Shown here one piece after another: positions 1-7,305 of a stretch of DNA of 30,260 bases. Positions within the stretch are counted from its first letter, which is position 1, and the number at the start of each line of letters is the position of its first letter. A program made the position numbers and the translations under genes. This DNA is from JAATGA01 sp047605605 (GTDB lineage: Bacteria > Pseudomonadota > Alphaproteobacteria > Rhodobacterales > Rhodobacteraceae). Location of the stretch: NCBI GenBank assembly GCA_047605605.1, contig JASGFG010000045.1:1-30260 (forward strand), in the 5' to 3' direction. Below the pieces are notes generated by a model that was given only the letters and a program-made list of their open reading frames with translations, did no database searches and was not told the origin of the DNA.

Positions 1-99
1 CCCCCCGCAGGGCACAATCCTGATCGGGTCGCCGCCGTCGAAGTGGCGGCCCGTCCATCGATCTGCGCGAGGCCAGCAGTATGCGCCCGGCGGCTTCAT
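1..99 (-). CDS. possible start of an unidentified gene, cut by the window edge
   Basis: A minus-strand reading frame opens with ATG at 97-99 and runs off the left edge after 33 codons, with mostly G or C at third positions. It would begin MKPPGAYCWPRADRWTGRHF. A GGAGGAA lies upstream, but at a spacing of about 15 nt, longer than usual. Other frames are also open here because of the GC content, so this is weak. I recognise no family. It would be the gene downstream of comM on the same strand. The stretch between it and comM (100-210) shows no clear terminator. Confidence 0.2.
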   Translation of the reverse strand, partial: MKPPGAYCWPRADRWTGRHFDGGDPIRIVPCGG

Positions 100-210
100 C
101 CTGAATGGGCGCCGTTCCTCCGCGCGCGCAGGGCTGGCCTGGGGTCATTGGGAAACCCGGTGGCCTGCCAGTTCCCTGCGCGCGATCCCGGTCGGTGGCC
201 CTCTTCCTTC

Positions 211-1731
211 CTACCCCCGCCCCCGCAGGGCGAGGCGGTAACTCAGCGCCTCGGCCACATGCGGCTGGCGCACCCCGTCCGAGGCGTCCAGATCCGCGAT
301 GGTGCGGGCCACGCGCAGGATGCGGTGATAGCCGCGCGCCGAAAGGCCGAAACGGTCGGCCGCGCGGGACAGGAGCGCCCGCCCCTCGGCATCGGGGGTC
401 GCCACTTCCTCCAGCAGCCGCCCCTCGGCATCGGCATTGACGCGGGCGCGCTCGTGGCCGGCGAACCGGCGGTCCTGGGTCGCGCGCGCCCTGCCCACGC
501 GGTCGGCCACGGTGGCCGAACTTTCGCCGGTCGCGGGCAGGTCCAGGTCGGACCATGGCACGGGCGGCACCTCGACCCGCAGGTCGAATCGGTCCATCAG
601 CGGGCCGGAAATGCGGCCAAGGTAATCCTCGCCGCAGGCGGGCGCGCGCCCGCAGGCGCGATCCGCCTCGCCCAGATGGCCGCAGCGGCAGGGATTGGCC
701 GCCGCCACCAGCAGGAACCGGCAGGGATAGCGCACATGCGCATTGGCGCGCGCCACCATCACCTCGCCCGTTTCCAGCGGCTGGCGCAGGGTTTCCAGCA
801 CGGCACGGGGAAATTCCGGCAATTCGTCCAGAAACAGCACGCCATTGTGCGCCAGGCTGACCTCGCCCGGTTTCGCGCCCTTGCCGCCGCCGATGATCGC
901 CGCCATCGAGGCGGTATGATGCGGTTCGCGAAACGGGCGGGCGCGGCTGATCCCGCCCTCGGTCAACAACCCGGCCAGCGAATGGATCATGGAGGTTTCC
1001 AGCGCCTCGACCGCGGAAAGCGGCGGCAGGATGCCGGGCAGGCGGGCCGCCAGCATCGACTTGCCCGAGCCGGGCGGCCCCGTCATCAGCATGTGGTGCC
1101 GTCCGGCGGCGGCGATTTCCAGCGCGCGACGCGCCCGTTCCTGGCCCTTGACCTCGGCCAGGTCGCGCTGGCCGGCGGGGCGCGTGACCTCGCCCGCCTC
1201 GGCCGGCGCCAGCGGCGACTGGCCGGTGTAGTGGCGCACGATCTGGTCGAGCGATTCCGCCGCCAGAACCTGCGTCGCGCCGACCCAGGCGGCCTCGGCC
1301 CCGCAGGCCCGCGGGCAGATGAGGGCGCGGTCCTCCTCGGCCGCGGCCATGGCAGCAGGAAGCGCGCCCGTCACCGGCATCAGCCGGCCGTCCAGCGAAA
1401 GCTCGCCCAGGGCGACGGCCCGTTCCACCCCGTCGCGTGGCACGACATCCAGCGCCGCCAGCAGCGACAGCGCGATGGCCAGGTCGAAATGCGACCCCTC
1501 CTTGGGAAGGTCGGCGGGTGACAGGTTGATGGTGATCCGCTTGGACGGCAGGGCGATCGACAGCGAAGCCATGGCGGCGCGGACCCGTTCCCTGGCCTCG
1601 CTGACAGATTTGTCGGGCAGGCCCACCACGGAAAAGCCGGGCAGGCCGTTCGACAGGGCGCATTGCACCTCGACCAGCCGGGCCTCGACCCCTTCAAACG
1701 CCACCGTAAAGGCCCGCGCGACCATGCCCAT
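211..1731 (-). CDS. comM: ComM/YifB-family Mg-chelatase-like AAA+ ATPase
   Basis: This is a 506-residue protein of the ComM (YifB) family. These are hexameric AAA+ helicase-type motors that promote branch migration when incoming single-stranded DNA is integrated during natural transformation. The N-terminal LonS5-type domain (about 1-170) has the typical start MVARAFTVAFEGVEARLVEV. The AAA+ core has Walker A GPPGSGKS at about 218-225 and Walker B VLFLDELPEF. The family's cysteine cluster (CRCGH...CGRAPACGEDYLGR) and the MDRFDLRVEV sensor region follow, and then the Mg-chelatase C-terminal domain. Length matches the family. Two in-frame ATGs lie six bases apart (1731 and 1725) behind an AAAGG/GGGG purine stretch; the first is used here. 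The gene is cytoplasmic and stands alone on the minus strand, 83 bp after a GST-like gene. A GTTAAC lies just upstream (1745-1750). Confidence 0.95.
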   Translation of the reverse strand: MGMVARAFTVAFEGVEARLVEVQCALSNGLPGFSVVGLPDKSVSEARERVRAAMASLSIALPSKRITINLSPADLPKEGSHFDLAIALSLLAALDVVPRDGVERAVALGELSLDGRLMPVTGALPAAMAAAEEDRALICPRACGAEAAWVGATQVLAAESLDQIVRHYTGQSPLAPAEAGEVTRPAGQRDLAEVKGQERARRALEIAAAGRHHMLMTGPPGSGKSMLAARLPGILPPLSAVEALETSMIHSLAGLLTEGGISRARPFREPHHTASMAAIIGGGKGAKPGEVSLAHNGVLFLDELPEFPRAVLETLRQPLETGEVMVARANAHVRYPCRFLLVAAANPCRCGHLGEADRACGRAPACGEDYLGRISGPLMDRFDLRVEVPPVPWSDLDLPATGESSATVADRVGRARATQDRRFAGHERARVNADAEGRLLEEVATPDAEGRALLSRAADRFGLSARGYHRILRVARTIADLDASDGVRQPHVAEALSYRLALRGRG

Positions 1732-1780
1732 CCCCGTTCACCTTTGTTAACGGGGTAAGGGGGAATGGTTAGCGAAGGGT

Positions 1781-1807
1781 AAAGATGAGGGCGCAAATAT
1801 CCTGCGG
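1781..1807 (-). repeat. short copy (A) of the GGATATTT intergenic element
   Basis: Read on the minus strand, this sequence begins about 8 bases after the stop codon of the GST-like gene and contains CCCGCAGGATATTTG followed by a C/T-rich tail. It shares the GCAGGATATTTG core with the 65-bp copies at 14312-14376 and 24777-24841. It lacks their hairpin and downstream sequence, so it is a diverged or minimal member. The role is unknown; its place directly after a stop codon fits a 3'-end or transcript-end element. Confidence 0.5.
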
Positions 1808-1814
1808 GCAAAGG

Positions 1815-2684
1815 TTACAGCAGCGCCATGAACTTTGGCCAGGCCTCGGGGTCGGCCACGGTCTTGTCCCGGCAAAAGGCGTTGCAAAAGCCAAAGCGCC
1901 GGCCGTCCAACTCCAGCACATGGGTGACGGGCTTGCCCGAATAGGGACAGACGGCGTTTTCGGCCTGCACCCCCGGAACCGCGCGGGCGGGCAGGGGCCG
2001 GGGGCCCGGCCAGTCGCGACGGGGATAGTCGCGGCGATAGAACGCCTGATCGGCGCCGTCGACCAGCCCCATCGCCCGCCAGCGGCGGAACGAGGGATGC
2101 GCCAGATGCGCCTGCACATAGGCCATCGCCTGCGCCCCGACGGGCAGGTTGTAGGTGGCGATGCGGGTGGCAATCGGGGCAAAGAAGGCATCGGCGACGG
2201 AATATTCGCCGCAAAGCCAAGGGGTTGCGCTGCCCGTGGTGTCGCGCGCCCAGGCCCACAGCACCTCCAGCCGTGCCAGATCGTCCAGTACGCCCTGCGG
2301 CGGGGCGCAGTCGGTATAGCTGACGCGCAGGTTCATCGGGCAATGGGTGCGCAGCGCGGCAAAGCCCGCGTGCATCTCGGCCGCCAGAACCCGGGCGGTG
2401 GCGCGGGCGCGGGGATCGGCGGGCCAGAGGCCGGCGTCGGGGTGGCGGGTCGCCAGTTCCTCGGCGATGGCGATGGTTTCGGGCACGACCGTGCCGTCGG
2501 GCGTGCGCATGGTGGGCGCGGTGCGGCCGGGAAAGAAGCCGTCGGCCAGCATCCGGGTCAGTTCATCGGTATAAAGCCGGGCAGAGCGGGTTTTCACCGG
2601 AATGCCGAAGGCATCGAACAGCAGCCAGCCCCGCAAGCTCCAGCTGGAATAGGCGCGGTCGCCGATCACAAGGTCATAGGTCAT
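1815..2684 (-). CDS. glutathione S-transferase family protein with a C-terminal cysteine domain
   Basis: The protein has 289 residues. The N-terminal thioredoxin-like half (about 1-80) carries the GST signature YSSWSLRGWLL, where Ser or Tyr would activate glutathione, and the PETIAIAEEL segment that binds the gamma-glutamyl end. The alpha-helical C-terminal GST domain follows, with CGEYSVADAFFAPIATR. This should be a cytoplasmic glutathione-dependent detoxification or reduction enzyme; the substrate cannot be read from sequence. The last roughly 45 residues are not ordinary GST: CPYSGKPVTHV at 246, then FCNAFCRDK with Cys267 and Cys271, resembling a YHS/TRASH-like metal-binding module. The ATG at 2682-2684 is preceded by AAAGGGG. 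The gene stands between comM and the phosphatase/cobU pair with its own spacing, so it is probably its own transcription unit. Confidence 0.85.
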   Translation of the reverse strand: MTYDLVIGDRAYSSWSLRGWLLFDAFGIPVKTRSARLYTDELTRMLADGFFPGRTAPTMRTPDGTVVPETIAIAEELATRHPDAGLWPADPRARATARVLAAEMHAGFAALRTHCPMNLRVSYTDCAPPQGVLDDLARLEVLWAWARDTTGSATPWLCGEYSVADAFFAPIATRIATYNLPVGAQAMAYVQAHLAHPSFRRWRAMGLVDGADQAFYRRDYPRRDWPGPRPLPARAVPGVQAENAVCPYSGKPVTHVLELDGRRFGFCNAFCRDKTVADPEAWPKFMALL

Positions 2685-2761
2685 GTCGCATCCCCTTTGG
2701 TCGGCGCCAAGGTTAGGGGCGCGGCGACATCAGGGGAAACGATGATTTGTGCGGGGGGCCA

Positions 2762-3340
2762 TCACGGAATGTAATTGACGCACTGGACCTGACAGCCGGT
2801 GGGGGCAAGGTCGATGCGGGTCAGCGACAGATTGTCGATTTGCTGGCCGATGGCCTGCACCGGGGTCAGATCGCGGGCGCGGGCGTATTGCGTCAGGATC
2901 ACCGCCAGATGCGCGACGATCACCAGATCGCGGCCCGGATGCGCCGCCACCAGCGCCGCGACCGCCCGGTTCACGCGGGCGGCGGCGACATTCCAGCTTT
3001 CGCCATTTGGCGGTGCGATGTCGCCGGGGGTTTCCCAATAGGCGCGCGACAGGTCGGGGTCGCGGGCAGAGATCTGATCGAAGGTCAGGCCGTCCCAATC
3101 GCCGAAATGGAACTCTCGCAGGGCGGGATCGGGCGCTAGGCGGGCGCGTGATCCGGCGATGGCATCGGCGGTGGCCGTCGCGCGGATCAGGTCCGACGAA
3201 GTGACCAGCGCATCCCCCGGAAGAAAGGATGACAGCCGGTCCAGCGCCGTGTGATCGGAGAGGTCGGCGGGAACGTCGCGCCAGCCGCAAAAAGCGCGCT
3301 GATGCGTCGGGCCATGCCGCACCCACCAGAGCCGGGTCAT
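2762..3340 (-). CDS. histidine phosphatase family protein, probable alpha-ribazole phosphatase
   Basis: This 192-residue phosphoglycerate-mutase-like phosphatase opens with the catalytic motif VRHGPT (residues 7-12). The second conserved features are LREFHFGDWDG and, late in the protein, IVAHLAVI, which carries the second catalytic histidine. Its ATG overlaps the stop codon of cobU by four bases (ATGA at 3337-3340), so the two are translationally coupled. In cobalamin biosynthesis an alpha-ribazole-5'-phosphate phosphatase (CobC in Salmonella nomenclature) works in the same nucleotide-loop assembly branch as CobU. The coupling is the main reason for this reading. The longer open frame upstream of 3340 is only the shadow of cobU. 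The alternative is a general phosphomonoesterase of the same fold. Confidence 0.85.
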   Translation of the reverse strand: MTRLWWVRHGPTHQRAFCGWRDVPADLSDHTALDRLSSFLPGDALVTSSDLIRATATADAIAGSRARLAPDPALREFHFGDWDGLTFDQISARDPDLSRAYWETPGDIAPPNGESWNVAAARVNRAVAALVAAHPGRDLVIVAHLAVILTQYARARDLTPVQAIGQQIDNLSLTRIDLAPTGCQVQCVNYIP

Positions 3341-3864
3341 GGCAGCACCCCCTTCAACACCATCGGCAGCCCGGCCATGACCGTGACCACCAGCCCCGCC
3401 TCGGCCGCTAGCCGCTGGTTCAACCACCCCTGTTCGTCGCGAAAGGTGCGGGCCAGCGCATTTTCCGGCACGATGCCCCAGCCCACCTCGTTCGAGACGA
3501 CGACGACCGGCGCAGGGCAGGCGGACAGGGCGGCCAGAAGGCGATGTGTTTCCTTCGACATATCGCGGTCCGCCAACATGAGGTTCGTCAGCCAGAGCGT
3601 TGCGCAATCGAGCAGAATAGCTTCGCCCGGCTGCGCACTGGCCAGGGCGGCGGGCAGGTCGTGCGGCGCCTCGACAGTGATCCAGCCGGCGCCGCGGTCG
3701 GCGCGGTGCCGGTCGATGCGGGCGCGCATCTCGTCATCCCAGGCCTCGGCCGTGGCGATATAGCGGCGGGGGCGGCCGGTGGTGACGACGAGACCTTCGG
3801 CCAGACGCGACTTTCCCGACCGCGCACCGCCGATCACCAGCGTCAGGGCGGGAAGCTCTGTCAT
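3337..3864 (-). CDS. cobU: adenosylcobinamide kinase / adenosylcobinamide-phosphate guanylyltransferase
   Basis: This 175-residue protein is CobU (called CobP in some Alphaproteobacteria). It phosphorylates adenosylcobinamide and then transfers GMP, preparing cobinamide for attachment of the lower nucleotide loop of vitamin B12. The P-loop is GGARSGKSRLAE near residue 10. The family blocks RRYIATAEAWDDEMRARIDRH, LLDCATLWLTN and VVVSNEVGWGIVPENALAR are all present. The ATG at 3862-3864 was chosen because GAGG sits about 6 nt upstream and the family start is short. A GTG 24 bases further up has no ribosome-binding site. The gene is the first of a two-gene unit with the coupled phosphatase and is divergent from rpoH2, with 77 bp between the two starts. 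Confidence 0.93.
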   Translation of the reverse strand: MTELPALTLVIGGARSGKSRLAEGLVVTTGRPRRYIATAEAWDDEMRARIDRHRADRGAGWITVEAPHDLPAALASAQPGEAILLDCATLWLTNLMLADRDMSKETHRLLAALSACPAPVVVVSNEVGWGIVPENALARTFRDEQGWLNQRLAAEAGLVVTVMAGLPMVLKGVLP

Positions 3865-3894
3865 CGAAACCTCATGAAAATTTCGCACCCTGCG

Positions 3895-3919
3895 GGAACG
3901 GTTTGGCGAATGAAGCGTT
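3895..3919 (+). promoter_or_regulatory. EcfG-type general stress promoter upstream of rpoH2
   Basis: GGAAC at 3895-3899 and CGTT at 3916-3919 are separated by exactly 16 nt. The published consensus for EcfG-type (PhyR/NepR-controlled) sigma factors of Alphaproteobacteria is GGAAC-N16/17-CGTT. A transcript starting 6-8 nt after CGTT would have a leader of about 15 nt ending in the AGGGGG ribosome-binding site of rpoH2. The site lies in the 77-bp gap with cobU and points towards rpoH2. The match is seen directly; its use by an EcfG factor is inferred. Confidence 0.6.
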
Positions 3920-3941
3920 GAACCCGCAAACAGGGGGTTCC

Positions 3942-4820
3942 ATGGCGTTCGACGGATATACCGACCCGATCATGTCCCGCCAAGCCGCGCGGGCAGAGTT
4001 TCTGGATGCCGAGACCGAGGCGGGCCTGGCCCGCCGCTGGCGCGACAACCGCGACGAAGCGGCGCTGCACCGGCTGGTCACGGCCTATCTGCGGCTGGCG
4101 ATCGCGATGGCGGCCAAGTTCCGCCGCTATGGCGCGCCGATGAACGACCTGATCCAGGAGGCCAATCTGGGCCTGATGAAAGCCGCCGAAAAGTTCGACC
4201 CCGAGCGGGGCGTGCGGTTTTCGACCTATGCCGTCTGGTGGATCAAGGCATCGGTGCAGGATTATGTGATGCGCAACTGGTCGCTGGTGCGGACGGGATC
4301 AACCTCGTCGCAGAAGGCGCTGTTCTTCAACCTGCGCCGGGTTCAAGCCCGTCTGGTGCGCGAAGCGGAAGAGCGGGGCGAGATGCTGGAAGGCCTGATC
4401 CTGCGCCAGCGTGTGGCCGAGGATCTGGGCGTGCCGCTGTCCGATGTCGAGATGATGGAGGGGCGGCTGTCCGGTCTGGACCTGTCGCTGAACGCGCAGC
4501 AGGGCGCGGACGAGGATGGGCGCGAATGGATCGACCTGATCGAGGATGATGCCCCGCAGGGTGCCGATCAGGCGGAATTGCGTCACGATTCCCGGCGCTT
4601 GCGCGGTTGGCTGGCGGCCGCCTTCAGCGAGTTGAACGAACGCGAGCGGTTCATCGTGGCCGAACGCAAGTTGCGCGAAGAGCCGCGGACGCTGGATTCC
4701 CTGGGGCAGGAAATGGGCCTGTCGAAAGAACGGGTCCGGCAGCTGGAAGCGGCGGCTTTCGCGAAGATGCGGCGCAGCCTTGACCGGCAGTCGGATGAAG
4801 TTCATTCACTATTGGCCTGA
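3942..4820 (+). CDS. rpoH2: RNA polymerase sigma-32 family factor RpoH2
   Basis: This 292-residue alternative sigma factor of the RpoH family has region 2 with NDLIQEANLGLMKAAEKFDP and the -10-recognition stretch RFSTYAVWWIKASVQDYVMRN. The RpoH box QKALFFNLRR is intact, and the C-terminal region 4.2 helix-turn-helix is LDSLGQEMGLSKERVRQLEAA. The start MAFDGYTDP and the spacing resemble the RpoHII paralogue of Rhodobacter, which drives singlet-oxygen and oxidative stress genes. That it is the second paralogue rather than the classical heat-shock RpoH is inferred from this overall resemblance. The ATG at 3942-3944 follows AGGGGG; an in-frame TTG at 3903 was rejected because it lies inside the promoter. 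An EcfG-like promoter lies directly upstream. No clear T-tailed terminator follows. Confidence 0.93.
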   Translation: MAFDGYTDPIMSRQAARAEFLDAETEAGLARRWRDNRDEAALHRLVTAYLRLAIAMAAKFRRYGAPMNDLIQEANLGLMKAAEKFDPERGVRFSTYAVWWIKASVQDYVMRNWSLVRTGSTSSQKALFFNLRRVQARLVREAEERGEMLEGLILRQRVAEDLGVPLSDVEMMEGRLSGLDLSLNAQQGADEDGREWIDLIEDDAPQGADQAELRHDSRRLRGWLAAAFSELNERERFIVAERKLREEPRTLDSLGQEMGLSKERVRQLEAAAFAKMRRSLDRQSDEVHSLLA

Positions 4821-4959
4821 AATTGCTAGATAAAAACGGTGTTCCGGCGGGCGGGCAAGCACCGTGCGCCGGACTGAGCCGCGCTTAACATATTGGACGT
4901 AAACCTTTGCCGACAAGGGCAGGCCCTGGGCCGTGCCGGAGCCGAGGCGAGGGTTTGCG

Positions 4960-7248
4960 ATGAACAAGGCGATTACCGACGGGCTGGTGCTGATGCCGCC
5001 CGCCTTTTCCGAAGGGCTGGCGCTGTGGAGCCGCGAGGACGGGCTGACCGGCCAGGGGTCATGGTTGGGGCAGGGCAACGCGGCCTATGTGTCGGCCGAT
5101 GCCGATTTTGCCGGCTGTCTGGAAATCCAGAAGACCGCCAGCACGACCAAGCTGCGGTGTTTCCAGAGCATTCCCTTCATGCCGGGCCTTTATTTGCAGG
5201 TGACGGTGCGGGTGAAGGCGATTTCGGGCGCGCTGCCTTCGGTCAGGATCGCCGGCTGGGCGGGTAATTCCGCGGGCACCAACGTGGCTTCGGCCCAGCA
5301 GACGGGCCCTTCGGTCGCGCTGACCAGCTATGGGCAGGTGGTGACGCTGCGCGCGATCATCGGGTCGGGGAACAGGTCGGGCGTCGATATGGTCTGGGGC
5401 ACGGCGCCGGTCGTCGCGCATCTGGGGCTGGACCTGACCGGCGCGAATGGCGGCGTGGTCAGGATCGACGACATCACGGTCGAGGATGTCACGGCGGTCT
5501 TTCACACGCAGATGATGGACTGGGTCGATGTGCGCGACTATGGCGCGATCGGCAATGGCGTGACCGACGACCGCGCGGCGTTCGAGGCGGCGGATACGGC
5601 GGCGGGGGGGCGGACCGTGGTGGTGTCGAAAGGCAGCTTTTACATCGGGTCGCATCTGACGCTGGAAAGCCCGGTGCGGTTCGAGGGCGGGATCACCATG
5701 CCCGAAACCGCAAGGCTGCTGTGCAAGCGCAACTTCAACCTGGACACCTATACGGCGGCCTTCGGCACCGAACTGGCCGGGTTCCGCAAGGCGTTGCAGG
5801 CGCTGTTCTACAACCCTGACCATGTGGTGCTGGATCTCTCGGGCAAGCGGGTGGACATCGACGCGCCGCTGGATGTGGCCGCCATTGCCGGGCTGACCAG
5901 TTTCTCGCAGCGGCGCGTGATCACCAACGGCCAGCTGAACGCCAATGACTCGACCGCATGGGACACGCAGACGGCAACCTCGGTCGCGACTTATGCCGTG
6001 GCGCAACCGCTGACCCTGACCGGGGTGGCGAATGTGGCCAATGTGCCAGTGGGCGCGCGGGTGTCGGGCACCGGCGTCGGGCGCGAGGTCTATGTGGTGT
6101 CCAAGGATACGGGCGCGGGGACGGTCACGCTGTCGCAGCCGCTTTGGGCGGCGGCGGGCACGCGGACCTTCACCTTTTCCCGCTATCGCTACATGCTGGA
6201 TTTTTCGGGCTTTACCAATCTGTCGAAGTTCGAGATCACCGCGATGGAGTTGCAGGCCAACGGTCTGGCCAGCGCTGTCATGCTGGCGCAAAGCGGCGAC
6301 ACGTTCCGCATGGCCGATTGCGTCATCAACCGGCCGCGCGACCGCGGTGTCACCTCGACCGGGGGCGGCTGTCAGGGAATCATGATCGACCAGTGCCAGT
6401 TCCTGTCCAACGAACAGGCGCTGAAGGTGGCGGACCGCACCTCGATCGCGCTGAACGTCAATGCCAACGACGCCAAGATCCGCAACAACCGCGTGGTGCG
6501 GTTCGCCCATTTCGCGGTGCTGTGCGGCACCAGCAACATGATCATCGGCAACCATTTCTTTCAGGGCGACGGCGACACGGCCGGCACCCGCCGCGCGGGG
6601 ATTGTCTTTACCCTGCCGAACCTCAATTCGGTGATGACGGGGAACTATGTCGACAACTGTTTCATCGAGCTGTCGAACGAGCATACGGCCACGCCCGCCT
6701 TCACCACCGGCTATTCCTTTGGCGGGCTGTCGGTGACGGGGAACATCTTCATCGCCATCGACGTGGGGGCCTGGTTCCGCTGGATCGTGGTGGCGCCCAA
6801 GGGGGCGGGGCATTTCATCAACGGGCTGATGGTGTCGGACAACAGTTTCCGCACCATCGGGGGCGTGATCGACCGGGTGGAGATGGTCGATACGACCAAT
6901 GCTGCGCTGAACTATGGGATGTTCCGGAACGTGGTGTTCCAGTCGAACACCTTCAACGGCATATCGCAGCTGACGGTCAGTCCGGTAACGGTCGCGCATA
7001 CACAGAACACCGCCGCCGCCACATGGACGGTCGATGCCGCGGCCTATCTGCCCTTCGGGGGGCGGGCGCGGAACGTCACCTCGGTCCTGGCCGAGGGGAT
7101 GATCACCAATGCCTCGGGAACGGGGCAATATGTGATGCCCTATGTTCAGGTGGAACAGGGGACGGGCGGAACCCAGGCCGCCCTGCGCTGGCCCAGCGCG
7201 GTGAAGGGCAAGATGCAGGTGACGCTGCGGGTCGACAACCCGGTGTAA
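4960..7248 (+). CDS. right-handed beta-helix protein, pectate-lyase-3 / tailspike-like
   Basis: The protein has 762 residues. Residues about 1-190 look like a beta-sandwich, carbohydrate-binding-like module with no signal peptide (MNKAITDGLVLMPPAFSEGL). The linker VDVRDYGAIGNGVTDDRAAF at about 190-210 is the classic entry to the Pectate_lyase_3 (GH28-related) beta-helix seen in phage tailspikes and surface polysaccharide enzymes. Many N-rich helical turns follow (NNRVVRF, GNHFF, GNYVDNC, GNIF, DNSF, SNTF), spaced about 25-40 residues apart. The last roughly 90 residues form a separate cap. The start ATG 4960 follows GAGGCGAGGG. The gene lies 139 bp after rpoH2, and the gap contains a TTAAC (4885-4889). 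Catalytic residues cannot be assigned. It may be a polysaccharide-binding or -cleaving spike or a surface protein. It ends at a shared terminator with lepA. Confidence 0.8.
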   Translation: MNKAITDGLVLMPPAFSEGLALWSREDGLTGQGSWLGQGNAAYVSADADFAGCLEIQKTASTTKLRCFQSIPFMPGLYLQVTVRVKAISGALPSVRIAGWAGNSAGTNVASAQQTGPSVALTSYGQVVTLRAIIGSGNRSGVDMVWGTAPVVAHLGLDLTGANGGVVRIDDITVEDVTAVFHTQMMDWVDVRDYGAIGNGVTDDRAAFEAADTAAGGRTVVVSKGSFYIGSHLTLESPVRFEGGITMPETARLLCKRNFNLDTYTAAFGTELAGFRKALQALFYNPDHVVLDLSGKRVDIDAPLDVAAIAGLTSFSQRRVITNGQLNANDSTAWDTQTATSVATYAVAQPLTLTGVANVANVPVGARVSGTGVGREVYVVSKDTGAGTVTLSQPLWAAAGTRTFTFSRYRYMLDFSGFTNLSKFEITAMELQANGLASAVMLAQSGDTFRMADCVINRPRDRGVTSTGGGCQGIMIDQCQFLSNEQALKVADRTSIALNVNANDAKIRNNRVVRFAHFAVLCGTSNMIIGNHFFQGDGDTAGTRRAGIVFTLPNLNSVMTGNYVDNCFIELSNEHTATPAFTTGYSFGGLSVTGNIFIAIDVGAWFRWIVVAPKGAGHFINGLMVSDNSFRTIGGVIDRVEMVDTTNAALNYGMFRNVVFQSNTFNGISQLTVSPVTVAHTQNTAAATWTVDAAAYLPFGGRARNVTSVLAEGMITNASGTGQYVMPYVQVEQGTGGTQAALRWPSAVKGKMQVTLRVDNPV

Positions 7249-7259
7249 GGAAAGAAGAA

Positions 7260-7285
7260 GGCCGGGCGGTTCGCGCCCGGCCTTT
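7260..7285. terminator. bidirectional intrinsic terminator
   Basis: GGCCGGGCG (7260-7268) and CGCCCGGCC (7274-7282) form a perfect 9-bp stem with a GTTCG loop, followed by TTT on the plus strand. On the minus strand the stem is followed by CTTCTTCTTTCC. It lies between the convergent 3' ends of the beta-helix gene and lepA and can serve both. Confidence 0.8.
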
Positions 7286-7305
7286 CGCAATGGTGTTCGT
7301 GCGGA

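Noticed and set aside
43..1521. Long plus-strand open frame of 492 codons across comM
   Set aside because: It is the shadow of comM on the other strand: composition is Arg/Gly/His/Ala-rich with no family pattern, and comM covers the same bases with all its motifs.
4821..4880. Terminator after rpoH2
   Set aside because: Two weak, mutually exclusive pairings (ACGGTG/CACCGT and TCCGGCG/CGCCGGA) with large loops and no T run; not strong enough to call.
5059..7290. Minus-strand open frame of 743 codons opposite the beta-helix gene
   Set aside because: A His/Arg-rich shadow. The plus-strand frame shows a clear Pectate_lyase_3 motif and regular helix turns.
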